Positions 52,963 to 60,895 of a DNA stretch of 64,000 nucleotides are shown here, in pieces (the stretch's first letter is position 1; each line of letters starts with the position of its first letter). This DNA is from Phycisphaerales bacterium PN19_bin_20 (GTDB taxonomy: Bacteria; Planctomycetota; Phycisphaerae; Phycisphaerales; UBA1924). A model generated the notes under the pieces. That model made no database searches. It was not told where the DNA came from and was given only the letters and a program-made list of their open reading frames with translations. The position numbers and the translations under genes were made by a program. The stretch is from the NCBI GenBank assembly GCA_021173225.1, contig JAJOLK010000002.1, positions 153,391 to 217,390 of the forward strand, read 5' to 3'.

Positions 52963-53919
52963 CTACCGCCCCATCACCTCCCACGGCACACCCGGGGTGT
53001 ACCCCACAAGCTCATATAATTCCGCGCGCGTCTGCATCTTCCCAACAAACGGCTCAACGCTCCCGTGCGCCTTCAGCTCACGCAGTGCCGCCGTCACCGC
53101 GCCCATCGCCACACGCAGAAGGCTCACCGGGTAGATCACATAGTTGTAACCCATCCCCGCAAAGCGGCTTAGCCCAATCAGCGGCGTCTTGCCAAACTCT
53201 GTCATGTTCGCCAGCAGCAGCACGCCCGGCACCCGCGCCCGCAAACCCGCCGCGAACCGCTCAAACTCCGCCTCTGACGCCAGCCCCTCCGGAAAGATCA
53301 TCTCCGCACCAGCGCCGCAATACGCCGTCGCACGCTCCAGCGCCGCGTCAAATCCTTCTACCCCCCGCGCGTCCGTCCGCGCGCACACGATCATCCCCGC
53401 CCTGCCCCCAGCGCCAACATCCCGCGCCGCTTTCGCGGCCCAAGAGACCTTCTCAACCATGTGGTCTATCGAGACCAGCGCCTTGCCGTCAAGGTGTCCG
53501 CACCGCTTCGGAAACTGCTGGTCCTCAACGTGCAGACCCGCCGCACCCGCGCGGTGATAGTCAATCACCACACGCCGCAGCATCTCCGCCTCGCCAAACC
53601 CCGTGTCCGCGTCCGCGATCAGCGGCAGACCGCTCGCCTCATGCACCTCGCGGATAGCGCGGCAGAACTGCTCGTGCGTCAGCAGCCCCACGTCCGGCAC
53701 GCCCGCGCTCACGCTCATCGCCGCACCGCTGATGTACGTCGCCTCGAACCCCGCCTGCGCCACCGCCCGCGCGCACAGCGCATTGAAGCTCCCCGGCGCT
53801 GCCACACACCCGCGCGCCGCGATCAGCCCGCGCAGCGCTTCTGCCGGCGAAACCCGATCGCCACCCGCCACGCCCACGCCCATCCCAACCGCGCCCGGAA
53901 CGCTCGATTCTGTGCTCAT
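52963..53919 (-). CDS. prpB: Methylisocitrate lyase-type enzyme (ICL/PEPM superfamily)
   Basis: 318 aa. The superfamily motif KRCGHL with its catalytic Cys, the preceding IADADTGFG with metal-binding Asp residues, 'AGAAGLHVEDQ', 'ARTDA' and 'FPEG' followed by 'ANMTEFGKTP' match PrpB closely, which splits 2-methylisocitrate to pyruvate and succinate. Other members (oxaloacetate decarboxylase, phosphonopyruvate hydrolase) are possible, since no prpC or prpD is nearby. The start at 53919 is chosen because a TGGTACGCT box ends 5 nt upstream; the longer frame to 53973 lacks signals. Confidence 0.85.
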   Translation of the reverse strand: MSTESSVPGAVGMGVGVAGGDRVSPAEALRGLIAARGCVAAPGSFNALCARAVAQAGFEATYISGAAMSVSAGVPDVGLLTHEQFCRAIREVHEASGLPLIADADTGFGEAEMLRRVVIDYHRAGAAGLHVEDQQFPKRCGHLDGKALVSIDHMVEKVSWAAKAARDVGAGGRAGMIVCARTDARGVEGFDAALERATAYCGAGAEMIFPEGLASEAEFERFAAGLRARVPGVLLLANMTEFGKTPLIGLSRFAGMGYNYVIYPVSLLRVAMGAVTAALRELKAHGSVEPFVGKMQTRAELYELVGYTPGVPWEVMGR

Positions 53920-53924
53920 GCCCC

Positions 53925-53930
53925 AGCGTA
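53925..53930 (-). promoter_or_regulatory. Putative leaderless-type -10 box for prpB
   Basis: On the - strand TGGTACGCT, with TACGCT 5 nt before the ATG at 53919. Confidence 0.5.
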
Positions 53931-54156
53931 CCAGCCCCGCCAGCCGGTGGTGGGGGGGGTGTCGCCGAACCAAGCCTCTACCACCCGCCCCCTATTCCCG
54001 TCTGACAGTCAAACCTACAGTCCATCAGCACGGGCCGAACACACACGCCCGAGTTTCAGTGCCGCCACCGAAGGCACCCGATCAAGACCCTTCGCGCCGC
54101 TGACCTTCCAACGGCCAGCAGCGCCAAACTCGGCCCGACATCTTCAGGAGGCGTTC

Positions 54157-55008
54157 GTGCAGACGGCTACGTCAAACACCACCACCCCAGCCAGCCCCTC
54201 GTGGTTCGAGAAGAACTACTTCCTGATCCGCAGGCTTCACTCGCTCACAGGCATCGTCCCCATCGGCGTCTTCCTCGTCGCCCACTTGATCACCAACTCC
54301 TCCCTGCTTTGGGGCCGCGCTGGCATCAGGCCAGGCGACGGCGAAGGCCTCAGCCTCACCGAAGGCGGCATCACCTACTTCCAAAAAGAGGTCACCTGGA
54401 TCAACACCCAGGTACCGCACCTGCTGCTCATCGAGATCACACTCTGGGTAGCCATCGCCTTCCACTCCATCCTCGGCATCGCCTTCGCCCTCACCGGCAA
54501 GACCAACACCTCCCGCTACGCCTACCAGTCCAATTGGCGCTATGCGCTCCAGCGCTTCAGCGGCTACGTCGGCATCGCCTTCATCTTCTACCACGTCGCC
54601 ACGCTCCGATGGGGCTGGACCTTCCTGGTCCCCGGCGGCACGCAGTGGAGCCACCACTACGCCGTCAGCACACTCACCATGGCCCTTCGCGGCGGCGAGC
54701 AGTGGACGCCCGCCGGCATCGCCGTCAGCCTCTTCTACTTCCTGGGCATCACGCTGCTGATCTTCCACTTCGCCAACGGCCTGTGGACCGCCGCCATCAC
54801 CTGGGGCCTCACCATCAGCACCAGCGCTCAGCGCAACTGGGGCTACGCGTGCCTGGCCATCGGCTCGGGCCTCATGCTCGCCGGCTGGTCCGCCCTCGGC
54901 GTGGCCGTGCTCGTTGACCCCGCCAAGGCCCGCGCCATCGAACAATCCATGCTCAAAGCCGCCCCGCAAGCCCCGCTCCAGACGCAGGTCCCCGACACCG
55001 ATAAATAG
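54157..55008 (+). CDS. sdhC: Succinate dehydrogenase cytochrome b558 subunit
   Basis: 283 aa membrane anchor of complex II with about five or six helices. The opening FLIRRLHSLTGIVPIG and the later 'IFHFANGLW' match the single-polypeptide SdhC of Bacillus-type enzymes, which carries two b haems and usually reduces menaquinone. His28, His103, His146 and the HFANG His fit as haem ligands. The GTG start at 54157 follows a perfect AGGAGG by 5 nt, which overrules the much longer open frame from 53461. There is no sdhD, consistent with this type. It begins the sdhCAB operon. Confidence 0.92.
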   Translation: MQTATSNTTTPASPSWFEKNYFLIRRLHSLTGIVPIGVFLVAHLITNSSLLWGRAGIRPGDGEGLSLTEGGITYFQKEVTWINTQVPHLLLIEITLWVAIAFHSILGIAFALTGKTNTSRYAYQSNWRYALQRFSGYVGIAFIFYHVATLRWGWTFLVPGGTQWSHHYAVSTLTMALRGGEQWTPAGIAVSLFYFLGITLLIFHFANGLWTAAITWGLTISTSAQRNWGYACLAIGSGLMLAGWSALGVAVLVDPAKARAIEQSMLKAAPQAPLQTQVPDTDK

Positions 55009-55076
55009 CCTCACCCCGCCCACCGTTTCTCACCCACCGCTGCCGCTTCGGTTTCTTGCACAACCAGGACACCCAC

Positions 55077-57044
55077 ATGGCCGTCACCAACTCCAAGCGC
55101 GTCATCGTCGTCGGCGGGGGCCTCGCGGGCCTCGCCGCCAGCGTCCGCGTCGCCGAGGCCGGGCTCAGCATCGACCTCTTCTCGCTCGTCCCCGTCAAGC
55201 GCTCGCACAGCGTCTGCGCTCAGGGCGGCATCAACGCCTGCAACGAGGTCGCGCGCCAGCAGGGCTACTCAGAGTACGAGCACTTCGACGAAACCATCTA
55301 CGGCGGAGACTTCCTCGCCGACCAGCACCCCGTGCTTGAGATGGCCAACATGGCCCCCAAGATCATCGACCTGCTCGACCGCATGGGCGTCCCCTTCAAC
55401 CGCACCGGCGAGGGCAACCGAGACCTCCGACTCTTCGGCGGCTCGCTCTTTAAGCGCACCCACTTCTCTGGCGCTACCACGGGCCAGCAGCTGATGTACG
55501 CGCTTGATGAACAGACACGCCGCTACGAGGCTGAGGGCAAGGTCAACAAGTACGAGTTCTGGGAGTTCCTCGCCCCCGTAGTCGAGGACGGCCGCTGCGT
55601 CGGCATCGTTGCACAAGACCAACGTACCATGCAGGTCCGCACCTTCCGCGCTGACGCGGTCGTCATGGCCACCGGCGGCAACGGGCTGATCTTCGGCAAG
55701 AGCACTCAGAGCGTCATCTGCACTGGCGCCGCCGCCGCGCGCTGCTATCAGGCCGGCGCGTGGATGGGCAACCCCGAGATGATCCAGGTCCACCCTACCG
55801 CGATCCCAGGGGCCGACAAAACCCGCCTGATGAGCGAGAGCGCCCGCGGCGAGGGCGGCCGCGTCTGGGTCCCACGCAAAAAGCTCGACCCCCGCGCGCC
55901 CGCCGACATCCCCGAGGCCGAACGCTACTACTTCCTTGAAGAGCGCTACCCCAAGTACAAGAACCTCGTCCCGCGAGACATCGCCACACGCGAGATCTTC
56001 AGCATCTGCGTCAACGACGGGCTCGGCGTCAACGGCGAGCGCCAGGTCTACCTTGACCTGACCCACCTGCCCGCCAGCACCCACCACAAGCTCGAAGGCA
56101 TTCTCGAGATCTACAAGAAGTTCATGGGTGAGGACCCGCAGTTCGTCCCTATGCGCATCTTCCCCAGCGTCCACTACTCCATGGGCGGGCTCTGGACCAC
56201 CTTCACCAAGGGCAGCTACAACCCAGACCAGGCCCGCAACAAGCACAACAGCGGGTCGCGCCCGCCGCTGGGCAGTGACATCGGCCAGGGTCTCCACCCC
56301 GGCGCGCCCAACAACTCCATGACCAACATCCAAGGCCTCTACGCCTTCGGTGAGGTCAACTTCGCCTATCACGGGGCCAACCGCCTCGGCGCCAACGCCC
56401 TGCTCAGTTGCATCTTTGACGGCCTGTTCTGCGGCCAGAGCGTCGTCAGCTACGTGAATGATGTGGTCGCCAAGCCCGTTGCCGACCTCACCCCCGCCGC
56501 CTACGACCGCGCTGTTGGTGTGCAGCTCGCCAAGGTCAAGCGCCTGACAGACTCGGCCACCTCGGGCAACCAGGCCGAGCCGCAGACCAACCCTTACCAG
56601 ATCGGCAAGGAGCTTGGTGACGAGATGACCGAGGCCTGCACCGTCGTTCGCACCGAGCCGCGCCTCAAGCAGTGCATCACCAAGCTCGAAGAGCTCAAGG
56701 CCCGCTACCAGAAGATCACGCTGAAAGACTCGGCCTCGTGGACCAACCAGAGCCTGGTCTACACCCGCGCCATCGGCGACATGCTGCTGGTGGCTGAGGC
56801 GCTCGCCAAGGGCGCGCTGGAACGCCGCGAGAGCCGCGGCGCTCACTACCGCGAGGACTATCAGGCCCGCGACGACGCCCAGTTCATGAAGACGACCCTC
56901 GCCAAGTTCGACCCCGCCTCGGGCGGCTCGACCGTCGAGTTTGTCCCCATCGACGACTCCCTCATCAAGGCCACCGCCCGCACCTACGGCAAGACCGACG
57001 CCGGCGCAGGCTCGACCAAGGCCGCCGCCAGCCCGCACGCGTAA
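55077..57044 (+). CDS. sdhA: Succinate dehydrogenase flavoprotein subunit
   Basis: 655 aa. Oxidises succinate at a covalently bound FAD. The Rossmann motif VVGGGLAGLAAS opens the protein, and the His of RSHSVCAQGGI is the expected FAD attachment residue. 'HPTAIPG', 'SESARGEGG' and 'HYSMGGLWT' give the dicarboxylate site; 'GANRLGANALLSC' closes the flavin domain. It fits the B. subtilis-type (class B) enzymes. The ATG at 55077 follows CCAGGACA; the frame from 55056 adds seven residues without support. sdhC ends 68 nt upstream. Confidence 0.95.
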   Translation: MAVTNSKRVIVVGGGLAGLAASVRVAEAGLSIDLFSLVPVKRSHSVCAQGGINACNEVARQQGYSEYEHFDETIYGGDFLADQHPVLEMANMAPKIIDLLDRMGVPFNRTGEGNRDLRLFGGSLFKRTHFSGATTGQQLMYALDEQTRRYEAEGKVNKYEFWEFLAPVVEDGRCVGIVAQDQRTMQVRTFRADAVVMATGGNGLIFGKSTQSVICTGAAAARCYQAGAWMGNPEMIQVHPTAIPGADKTRLMSESARGEGGRVWVPRKKLDPRAPADIPEAERYYFLEERYPKYKNLVPRDIATREIFSICVNDGLGVNGERQVYLDLTHLPASTHHKLEGILEIYKKFMGEDPQFVPMRIFPSVHYSMGGLWTTFTKGSYNPDQARNKHNSGSRPPLGSDIGQGLHPGAPNNSMTNIQGLYAFGEVNFAYHGANRLGANALLSCIFDGLFCGQSVVSYVNDVVAKPVADLTPAAYDRAVGVQLAKVKRLTDSATSGNQAEPQTNPYQIGKELGDEMTEACTVVRTEPRLKQCITKLEELKARYQKITLKDSASWTNQSLVYTRAIGDMLLVAEALAKGALERRESRGAHYREDYQARDDAQFMKTTLAKFDPASGGSTVEFVPIDDSLIKATARTYGKTDAGAGSTKAAASPHA

Positions 57045-57085
57045 CGCCATCCACGGACCATCCGCCCGCAACCTCTGGCTTCAAC

Positions 57086-57322
57086 ATGCCCCGCGTCGTT
57101 CACGAACCAACCCGCACGCCACGCCGGCACGACCTCGAGCTGCTCAGGGGTGGCGAAATGCCGCTCAATCTTGCCGCCCGCGTAACGCTCGCCTCGGGCT
57201 GCCCGCTTGTTGGCGGGTTTGCGGTCTACGTGCACGTCCACCACAAGACCACCCGCGACATCGACATCTACACCGAGGACTTCTCGGCCGCGCACGAGCG
57301 CCTCAGCAGCAGAAAGTTTTAA
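57086..57322 (+). CDS. Small nucleotidyltransferase-like fragment within the sdh operon
   Basis: 78 aa. Residues 43-66 contain GGFAVYVHV, then KTTRDIDIYTED, which is the GG...A...H...R.T.DID signature of minimal nucleotidyltransferases such as AbiEii/MNT antitoxin-partner proteins. The full family is at least twice as long, so the catalytic fold cannot be complete here. It lies between sdhA (41 nt) and sdhB (38 nt) on the same strand and is therefore likely transcribed with them. It could be the relic of an inserted toxin-antitoxin gene or a shortened functional protein. Family match inferred from the motif alone. Confidence 0.5.
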   Translation: MPRVVHEPTRTPRRHDLELLRGGEMPLNLAARVTLASGCPLVGGFAVYVHVHHKTTRDIDIYTEDFSAAHERLSSRKF

Positions 57323-57360
57323 GCCAAACCACCCCTCGCGCACAGCGCGGAGTTTCATCC

Positions 57361-58197
57361 ATGATCACCAGCCTCACCACCAACGCCGCCAACCAGCCCG
57401 CAAAGCCCGCCGCCACGCCCGGGCGCACCATCACCCTGCGCATCAAACGCTGCGACGGCCCCGGCAAGCCCTCGACCTGGCAAGACTTTCACGTAAGGCC
57501 GCTCAAGAACGCCAACATCATCTCCTGCCTCCAGCAAGTCGCACTCAACCCGGTCACCACCGACGGCCAGCGCGTCGCGCCGGTGGTCTGGGACTCGGGC
57601 TGCCTCGAAGAAGTCTGCGGCTCCTGCACCATGGTCATCAACGGCAAGGTCCGCCAGTCGTGCTCGTGCCTGCTTGACGACTACGCGCCAAACGAGGGTG
57701 ATGTCGTCACCCTTGAGCCCATGACCAAGTTCCCCGTCGTCCGTGACCTCTGGGTTGACCGCTCTCGGGTCTTTCACGCCCTCAAGCGCGTCAAGGCCTG
57801 GGTGCCCATCGACGGCACCTACAACCTCGGTGCCGGGCCCAAAGAGACCCCCGCCAATCAAGAGACCCGTTACGTGCTCTCGACCTGCATGTCGTGCGGG
57901 TGCTGCCTTGAGGCCTGCCCGCAATTCAACATGGAAGAGCAGCCCAAGGACTGGGACCAGGCGTTCATCGGCGCGCACGCCATCAGCCAGGCGCGACTCT
58001 TCAACCTGCACCCGACCGGCGCGCAGCTCGAGCGCGAACGCCTTGAGGTCCTCGGCGGGGTCGGCGGCATCAACGACTGCGGCAACGCGCAGAACTGCGT
58101 GAAGGTCTGCCCCAAGAAGATCCCGCTGACCGAGAGCATCGCCGCCATCGGCCGGGCCGTAACCATCCACAAGGTCAAGCAGTTCTTCGGGCGGTGA
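57361..58197 (+). CDS. sdhB: Succinate dehydrogenase iron-sulfur subunit
   Basis: 278 aa. Carries electrons from FAD to quinone through three clusters. The 2Fe-2S ligands are in SGCLEEVCGSC and the following Cys; the 4Fe-4S ligands in CMSCGCCLEACP; the 3Fe-4S ligands in NCVKVCPK and an earlier Cys. The first 20 residues are an Asn/Pro/Ala-rich lead. The ATG at 57361 follows GCGGAG by about 8 nt; the frame is open far upstream but there it is a shadow of sdhA. It completes sdhCAB; no terminator is visible after it. Confidence 0.95.
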   Translation: MITSLTTNAANQPAKPAATPGRTITLRIKRCDGPGKPSTWQDFHVRPLKNANIISCLQQVALNPVTTDGQRVAPVVWDSGCLEEVCGSCTMVINGKVRQSCSCLLDDYAPNEGDVVTLEPMTKFPVVRDLWVDRSRVFHALKRVKAWVPIDGTYNLGAGPKETPANQETRYVLSTCMSCGCCLEACPQFNMEEQPKDWDQAFIGAHAISQARLFNLHPTGAQLERERLEVLGGVGGINDCGNAQNCVKVCPKKIPLTESIAAIGRAVTIHKVKQFFGR

Positions 58198-58224
58198 TGT
58201 GACGGCTCGCGCTGACAACTCAGC

Positions 58225-58599
58225 TCACGCAGAGAGGTCCAGCGGCGGCCTGTCTGGGCTCGGCCTGCCTGGGCTCGGCCTGTCTGGGCTCGGCCGGTCT
58301 GGGCTCGGACGGTCTGGGCTCGGACGGTTCGCGGCAGTGCCAGCAATCGGCGTGACGGGCGGCGCCGGTTTCACTGGTAGCTCCGCGCCAACCTTTACCT
58401 CTGGCCCGCGAAGCTCGACTTGGTCGTGCTCTTCGGGCCTTGACTGTTGATCTTGTTGCTGCTGCTGCTGCTGGCGGCGTTTGCCGTCGCGCTCAGCGCG
58501 CTCGGTCCGCTCAGCCTGCGGGCCTTGGCCGTAACCACCCGCGTTGCCCGGAGGGTTGACGCGCATGTTTCTTCTGTCGGCGTCCGGGCGAGATTCCAT
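58225..58599 (-). CDS. Hypothetical low-complexity protein with Gln run and Arg-Pro-Ser-Pro-Asp repeats
   Basis: A possible 124-aa protein (start at 58599 is a guess; an ATG at 58662 or 58566 would also serve). It has a run of seven Gln after a Glu/Arg-rich region, and its last 35 residues are five-residue RPSPD-type repeats encoded by the 15-nt DNA repeat. No signal peptide, helix or known domain is seen, and no ribosome binding site is convincing. The opposite reading, that the interval is simply repeat-rich non-coding DNA, is about equally likely. Confidence 0.35.
   Translation of the reverse strand: MESRPDADRRNMRVNPPGNAGGYGQGPQAERTERAERDGKRRQQQQQQQDQQSRPEEHDQVELRGPEVKVGAELPVKPAPPVTPIAGTAANRPSPDRPSPDRPSPDRPSPGRPSPDRPPLDLSA
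58246..58328. repeat. Tandem 15-nt repeat
   Basis: Five consecutive units of CGGCCTGTCTGGGCT or close variants starting at 58246, 58261, 58276, 58291 and 58306, plus a partial sixth. It sits immediately after sdhB, where the base-composition skew of the + strand changes sign. The rest of the 58198-58830 interval shows no supported gene. Confidence 0.85.
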
Positions 58600-58830
58600 C
58601 ACATTTGGTGCCTCGACGCGCGCCGTAGCGAGAACGCCAAGGCCGTGCGCACGGGCGCGCATGTTGGTGCCCGCTCGCTTCTTGAGCGGGTCGTCCAGAG
58701 GCCATTAGAGCCATTCTGAGCCTCGTCGTGCCAGCCCCACCCAATGGGTGCGACACGCCCCGTCGCAGCGATCCTGAGCGATCGTAGAGGGTCGCGCCAA
58801 TCAGCGCGTTTGCGCGCACAAACCCAGGGT

Positions 58831-59619
58831 TTACAGGCCCAGCGTGTTGATCCCGCAATCGACGAAGATCGTCTCGCCCGTCACGCCGCTGGAGAGGTCG
58901 CTGGCCAGATAGACGGCGGTCTTACCGACGTCTGAGCCTTCAACGTTGCGGCGCAGCGGCGCGTGCTGCGCAACGTGGCCGGCGATGTCCTCGGCCCCGC
59001 CGACGGCTGACGACGCGAGCGTGCGGAGGTAGCCGCCGCTGATGGAGTTGACGCGGACCTTGTCGGGCCCGAGCTCCCAGGCCAGGTATCGGGCCGAGCA
59101 CTCGAGCGCGGCTTTGGCGACGCCCATGACGTTGTAGCCGGGGACGACCTTTTCACCGCCGTAGTACGACATGCACATGATGCTGCCGCCGCCCGAGCGT
59201 TTCATGATTGGGTGTGCGCGGCTGGCCATGGCGACGAAGGTGTAGGCCGAGATGTCGATCGCCGAGAGGTAAGCGGCGCGGGGCGTTTGGTGGAAGTTGC
59301 CCTTGGCGAGCCATTGACGGTCGGCGAAGGCGATGGAGTGGACCAGCACGTCGAGGCGGTCAAACTTGGCCTCGTAGGCCTTGAAGGCCGCGTCGATGTC
59401 CTCGTCTTTGGCGGCGTCAAGCGGGACCATCCATGGGTCGGCGATGCCGAGGGCGTCTACGGAGCGGCGAGTGCGGTGGGCGTTTTTGTCGCCGGGCAGG
59501 TGGGTGAAGGCGAGCTGGCAGCCGTGCTCAGCGAGGGCCTGGGCGATGAACCAGGCGTACGAGCGTTCATTGGCGATGCCGACGACGAGGGCGACCTTTC
59601 CTGCGAGCAGCTGTGTCAT
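58831..59619 (-). CDS. fabI: Enoyl-[acyl-carrier-protein] reductase (NADH)
   Basis: 262 aa. Last reduction step of fatty acid elongation. The SDR fold begins GKVALVVGIANERSYAW, with the FabI-type Gly pattern; catalytic Tyr162 and Lys169 (GYNVMGVAKAAL) show the Y-x6-K spacing unique to FabI, and a second Tyr152 lies in SYYGGEK. 'SISGGYLRTLASS' is the mobile substrate-loop region and the target site of FabI inhibitors in other bacteria. The start at 59619 is preferred over 59724; a TAAACT box lies 7 nt upstream of it. Confidence 0.93.
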   Translation of the reverse strand: MTQLLAGKVALVVGIANERSYAWFIAQALAEHGCQLAFTHLPGDKNAHRTRRSVDALGIADPWMVPLDAAKDEDIDAAFKAYEAKFDRLDVLVHSIAFADRQWLAKGNFHQTPRAAYLSAIDISAYTFVAMASRAHPIMKRSGGGSIMCMSYYGGEKVVPGYNVMGVAKAALECSARYLAWELGPDKVRVNSISGGYLRTLASSAVGGAEDIAGHVAQHAPLRRNVEGSDVGKTAVYLASDLSSGVTGETIFVDCGINTLGL

Positions 59620-59626
59620 AGAGGGA

Positions 59627-59632
59627 AGTTTA
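59627..59632 (-). promoter_or_regulatory. Putative leaderless-type -10 box for fabI
   Basis: TAAACT on the - strand 7 nt before the ATG at 59619. Confidence 0.45.
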
Positions 59633-59782
59633 GCGGGCGCGGGCAGAGGAAGGGAAGCGACCAGGGGCGAGCGATGAGCGATCAGCGGAGAAGGGAACTG
59701 GGCGGGGCATCGGCAGCGTGACATCTTGCCGCACGCGACGCAGAGGCGAGGGCGGGTTGAGCATTTACCCGGCGTTGGGTGG

Positions 59783-59788
59783 TACCCT
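59783..59788 (+). promoter_or_regulatory. Putative leaderless-type -10 box for nadC
   Basis: TGGTACCCT with TACCCT 5 nt before the ATG at 59794; a TTGAGC lies 20 nt upstream. Confidence 0.5.
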
Positions 59789-59793
59789 CGGAG

Positions 59794-60783
59794 ATGCCCA
59801 CAAACCTCAACGCGTTGAGCGTGCCCGAGCTGTACGCCGAGTTTGCCAAGACCGGGCTCATCACCAAAGTGATCGAGCTAGCGCGCGAGGAGGACCTTGG
59901 TCCGGGCGAGAGCAACTGGCAGGGCCAGGACGCTACGAGCTGCGCGTTTGTTGACGACTGGCTGCGCGGCGAGGCGCGGCTGGTGGCGCGCGACGCGGGC
60001 GTGGTCGCCGGGCTCGCGTCGGTCGAAGAGATCTTGTTCCTGTACAAGGCCGACGTTGACTTCAAGGCTGCGGTCAGTGACGCGGACCGCGTGGGCGCTG
60101 GGCAGGTGCTCGGGACGCTTCGCGGGAACCTGCGATCAATGCTGATGGCCGAGCGGACGCTGCTGAACCTGCTCTCGCGGCTGTCAGGGATCGCGACGCG
60201 GACGGCGGCGTATGTGGCCGCGGCGAAGGTTGGCGGGCCGGCGCGGGTCTTTGACACGCGCAAGACGACCCCGGGTCTGCGCTTGCTGGAGAAGTACGCC
60301 GTGCGCTGCGGGGGCGGGCACACGCATCGGCTGGGGCTGTACGACGCGGTGCTGATCAAGGACAATCACCTGGCGTCGATCCGCGAGAAGGCCGCGCGTG
60401 ATGGGCACGGGACTGACGACCTGGCAAAGCTGGTGCGTCGCGCGGCGCGGGTAGCGCGGATCGAGGCCCCGCGCGATGGGCTGCGGTTTGTGATGCTGGA
60501 GGTGGACAGCATCGAGCAGTTGCGGATCGTGCTGGCGGGCGGGGCGGCGGGCGGCGGCGACGATCAGGTTGACACCATTTTGCTGGACAACATGAGCCCC
60601 GAGCAGCTTGGCGCGTGCGTGGCCCTGCGCGACGAGCTGGCCCGCGGGCAAGTGGAGCTTGAGGCCTCGGGGGGCGTGAGCATTGAAACTATCGGCGCGA
60701 CGGCGGCCACCGGCGTAGACCGCATCAGCGTCGGCGGGCTGACGCATTCAGCGCAGGCGCTGGACATCGCGATGGATCTGTGA
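59794..60783 (+). CDS. nadC: Nicotinate-nucleotide pyrophosphorylase (carboxylating)
   Basis: 329 aa. Converts quinolinate and PRPP to nicotinate mononucleotide in NAD synthesis. Signature segments: VFDTRKTTPGLRLLEKYAV, the strictly conserved CGGGHTHRLGLYDAVLIKDNH, the LEVDS motif, 'DTILLDNMSP' and 'EASGGVSIETI'. It is about 40 aa longer than E. coli NadC, with extra residues at the N-terminus and around the IKDNHL loop. The ATG at 59794 is preferred over an in-frame start at 59779, which lies across the -10-like box. nadA and nadB are not nearby. Confidence 0.93.
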   Translation: MPTNLNALSVPELYAEFAKTGLITKVIELAREEDLGPGESNWQGQDATSCAFVDDWLRGEARLVARDAGVVAGLASVEEILFLYKADVDFKAAVSDADRVGAGQVLGTLRGNLRSMLMAERTLLNLLSRLSGIATRTAAYVAAAKVGGPARVFDTRKTTPGLRLLEKYAVRCGGGHTHRLGLYDAVLIKDNHLASIREKAARDGHGTDDLAKLVRRAARVARIEAPRDGLRFVMLEVDSIEQLRIVLAGGAAGGGDDQVDTILLDNMSPEQLGACVALRDELARGQVELEASGGVSIETIGATAATGVDRISVGGLTHSAQALDIAMDL

Positions 60784-60895
60784 AGAAGAGGGCTGCAGGG
60801 AACAGGCAATGGGAGCGGGGAATGGGCGCGCGATCTATATGACGCGCCACCTGCCTGTTGCTATTGCCTATTGCCTGGCCCCCATTACCTATTGC

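Noticed and set aside
53461-54156. N-terminal extension of sdhC by 232 codons
   Set aside because: A perfect AGGAGG before the GTG at 54157 and the family start agree; the extension is a shadow of prpB.
55269-57071. 600-codon frame antisense to sdhA
   Set aside because: Same effect; the low-information Ala/Val/Gly/Asp sequence mirrors sdhA codons.
58198-58830. Replication origin
   Set aside because: The skew polarity fits, but no DnaA-box cluster, AT-rich unwinding element or dnaA/dnaN gene is present; an inversion junction explains it as well.
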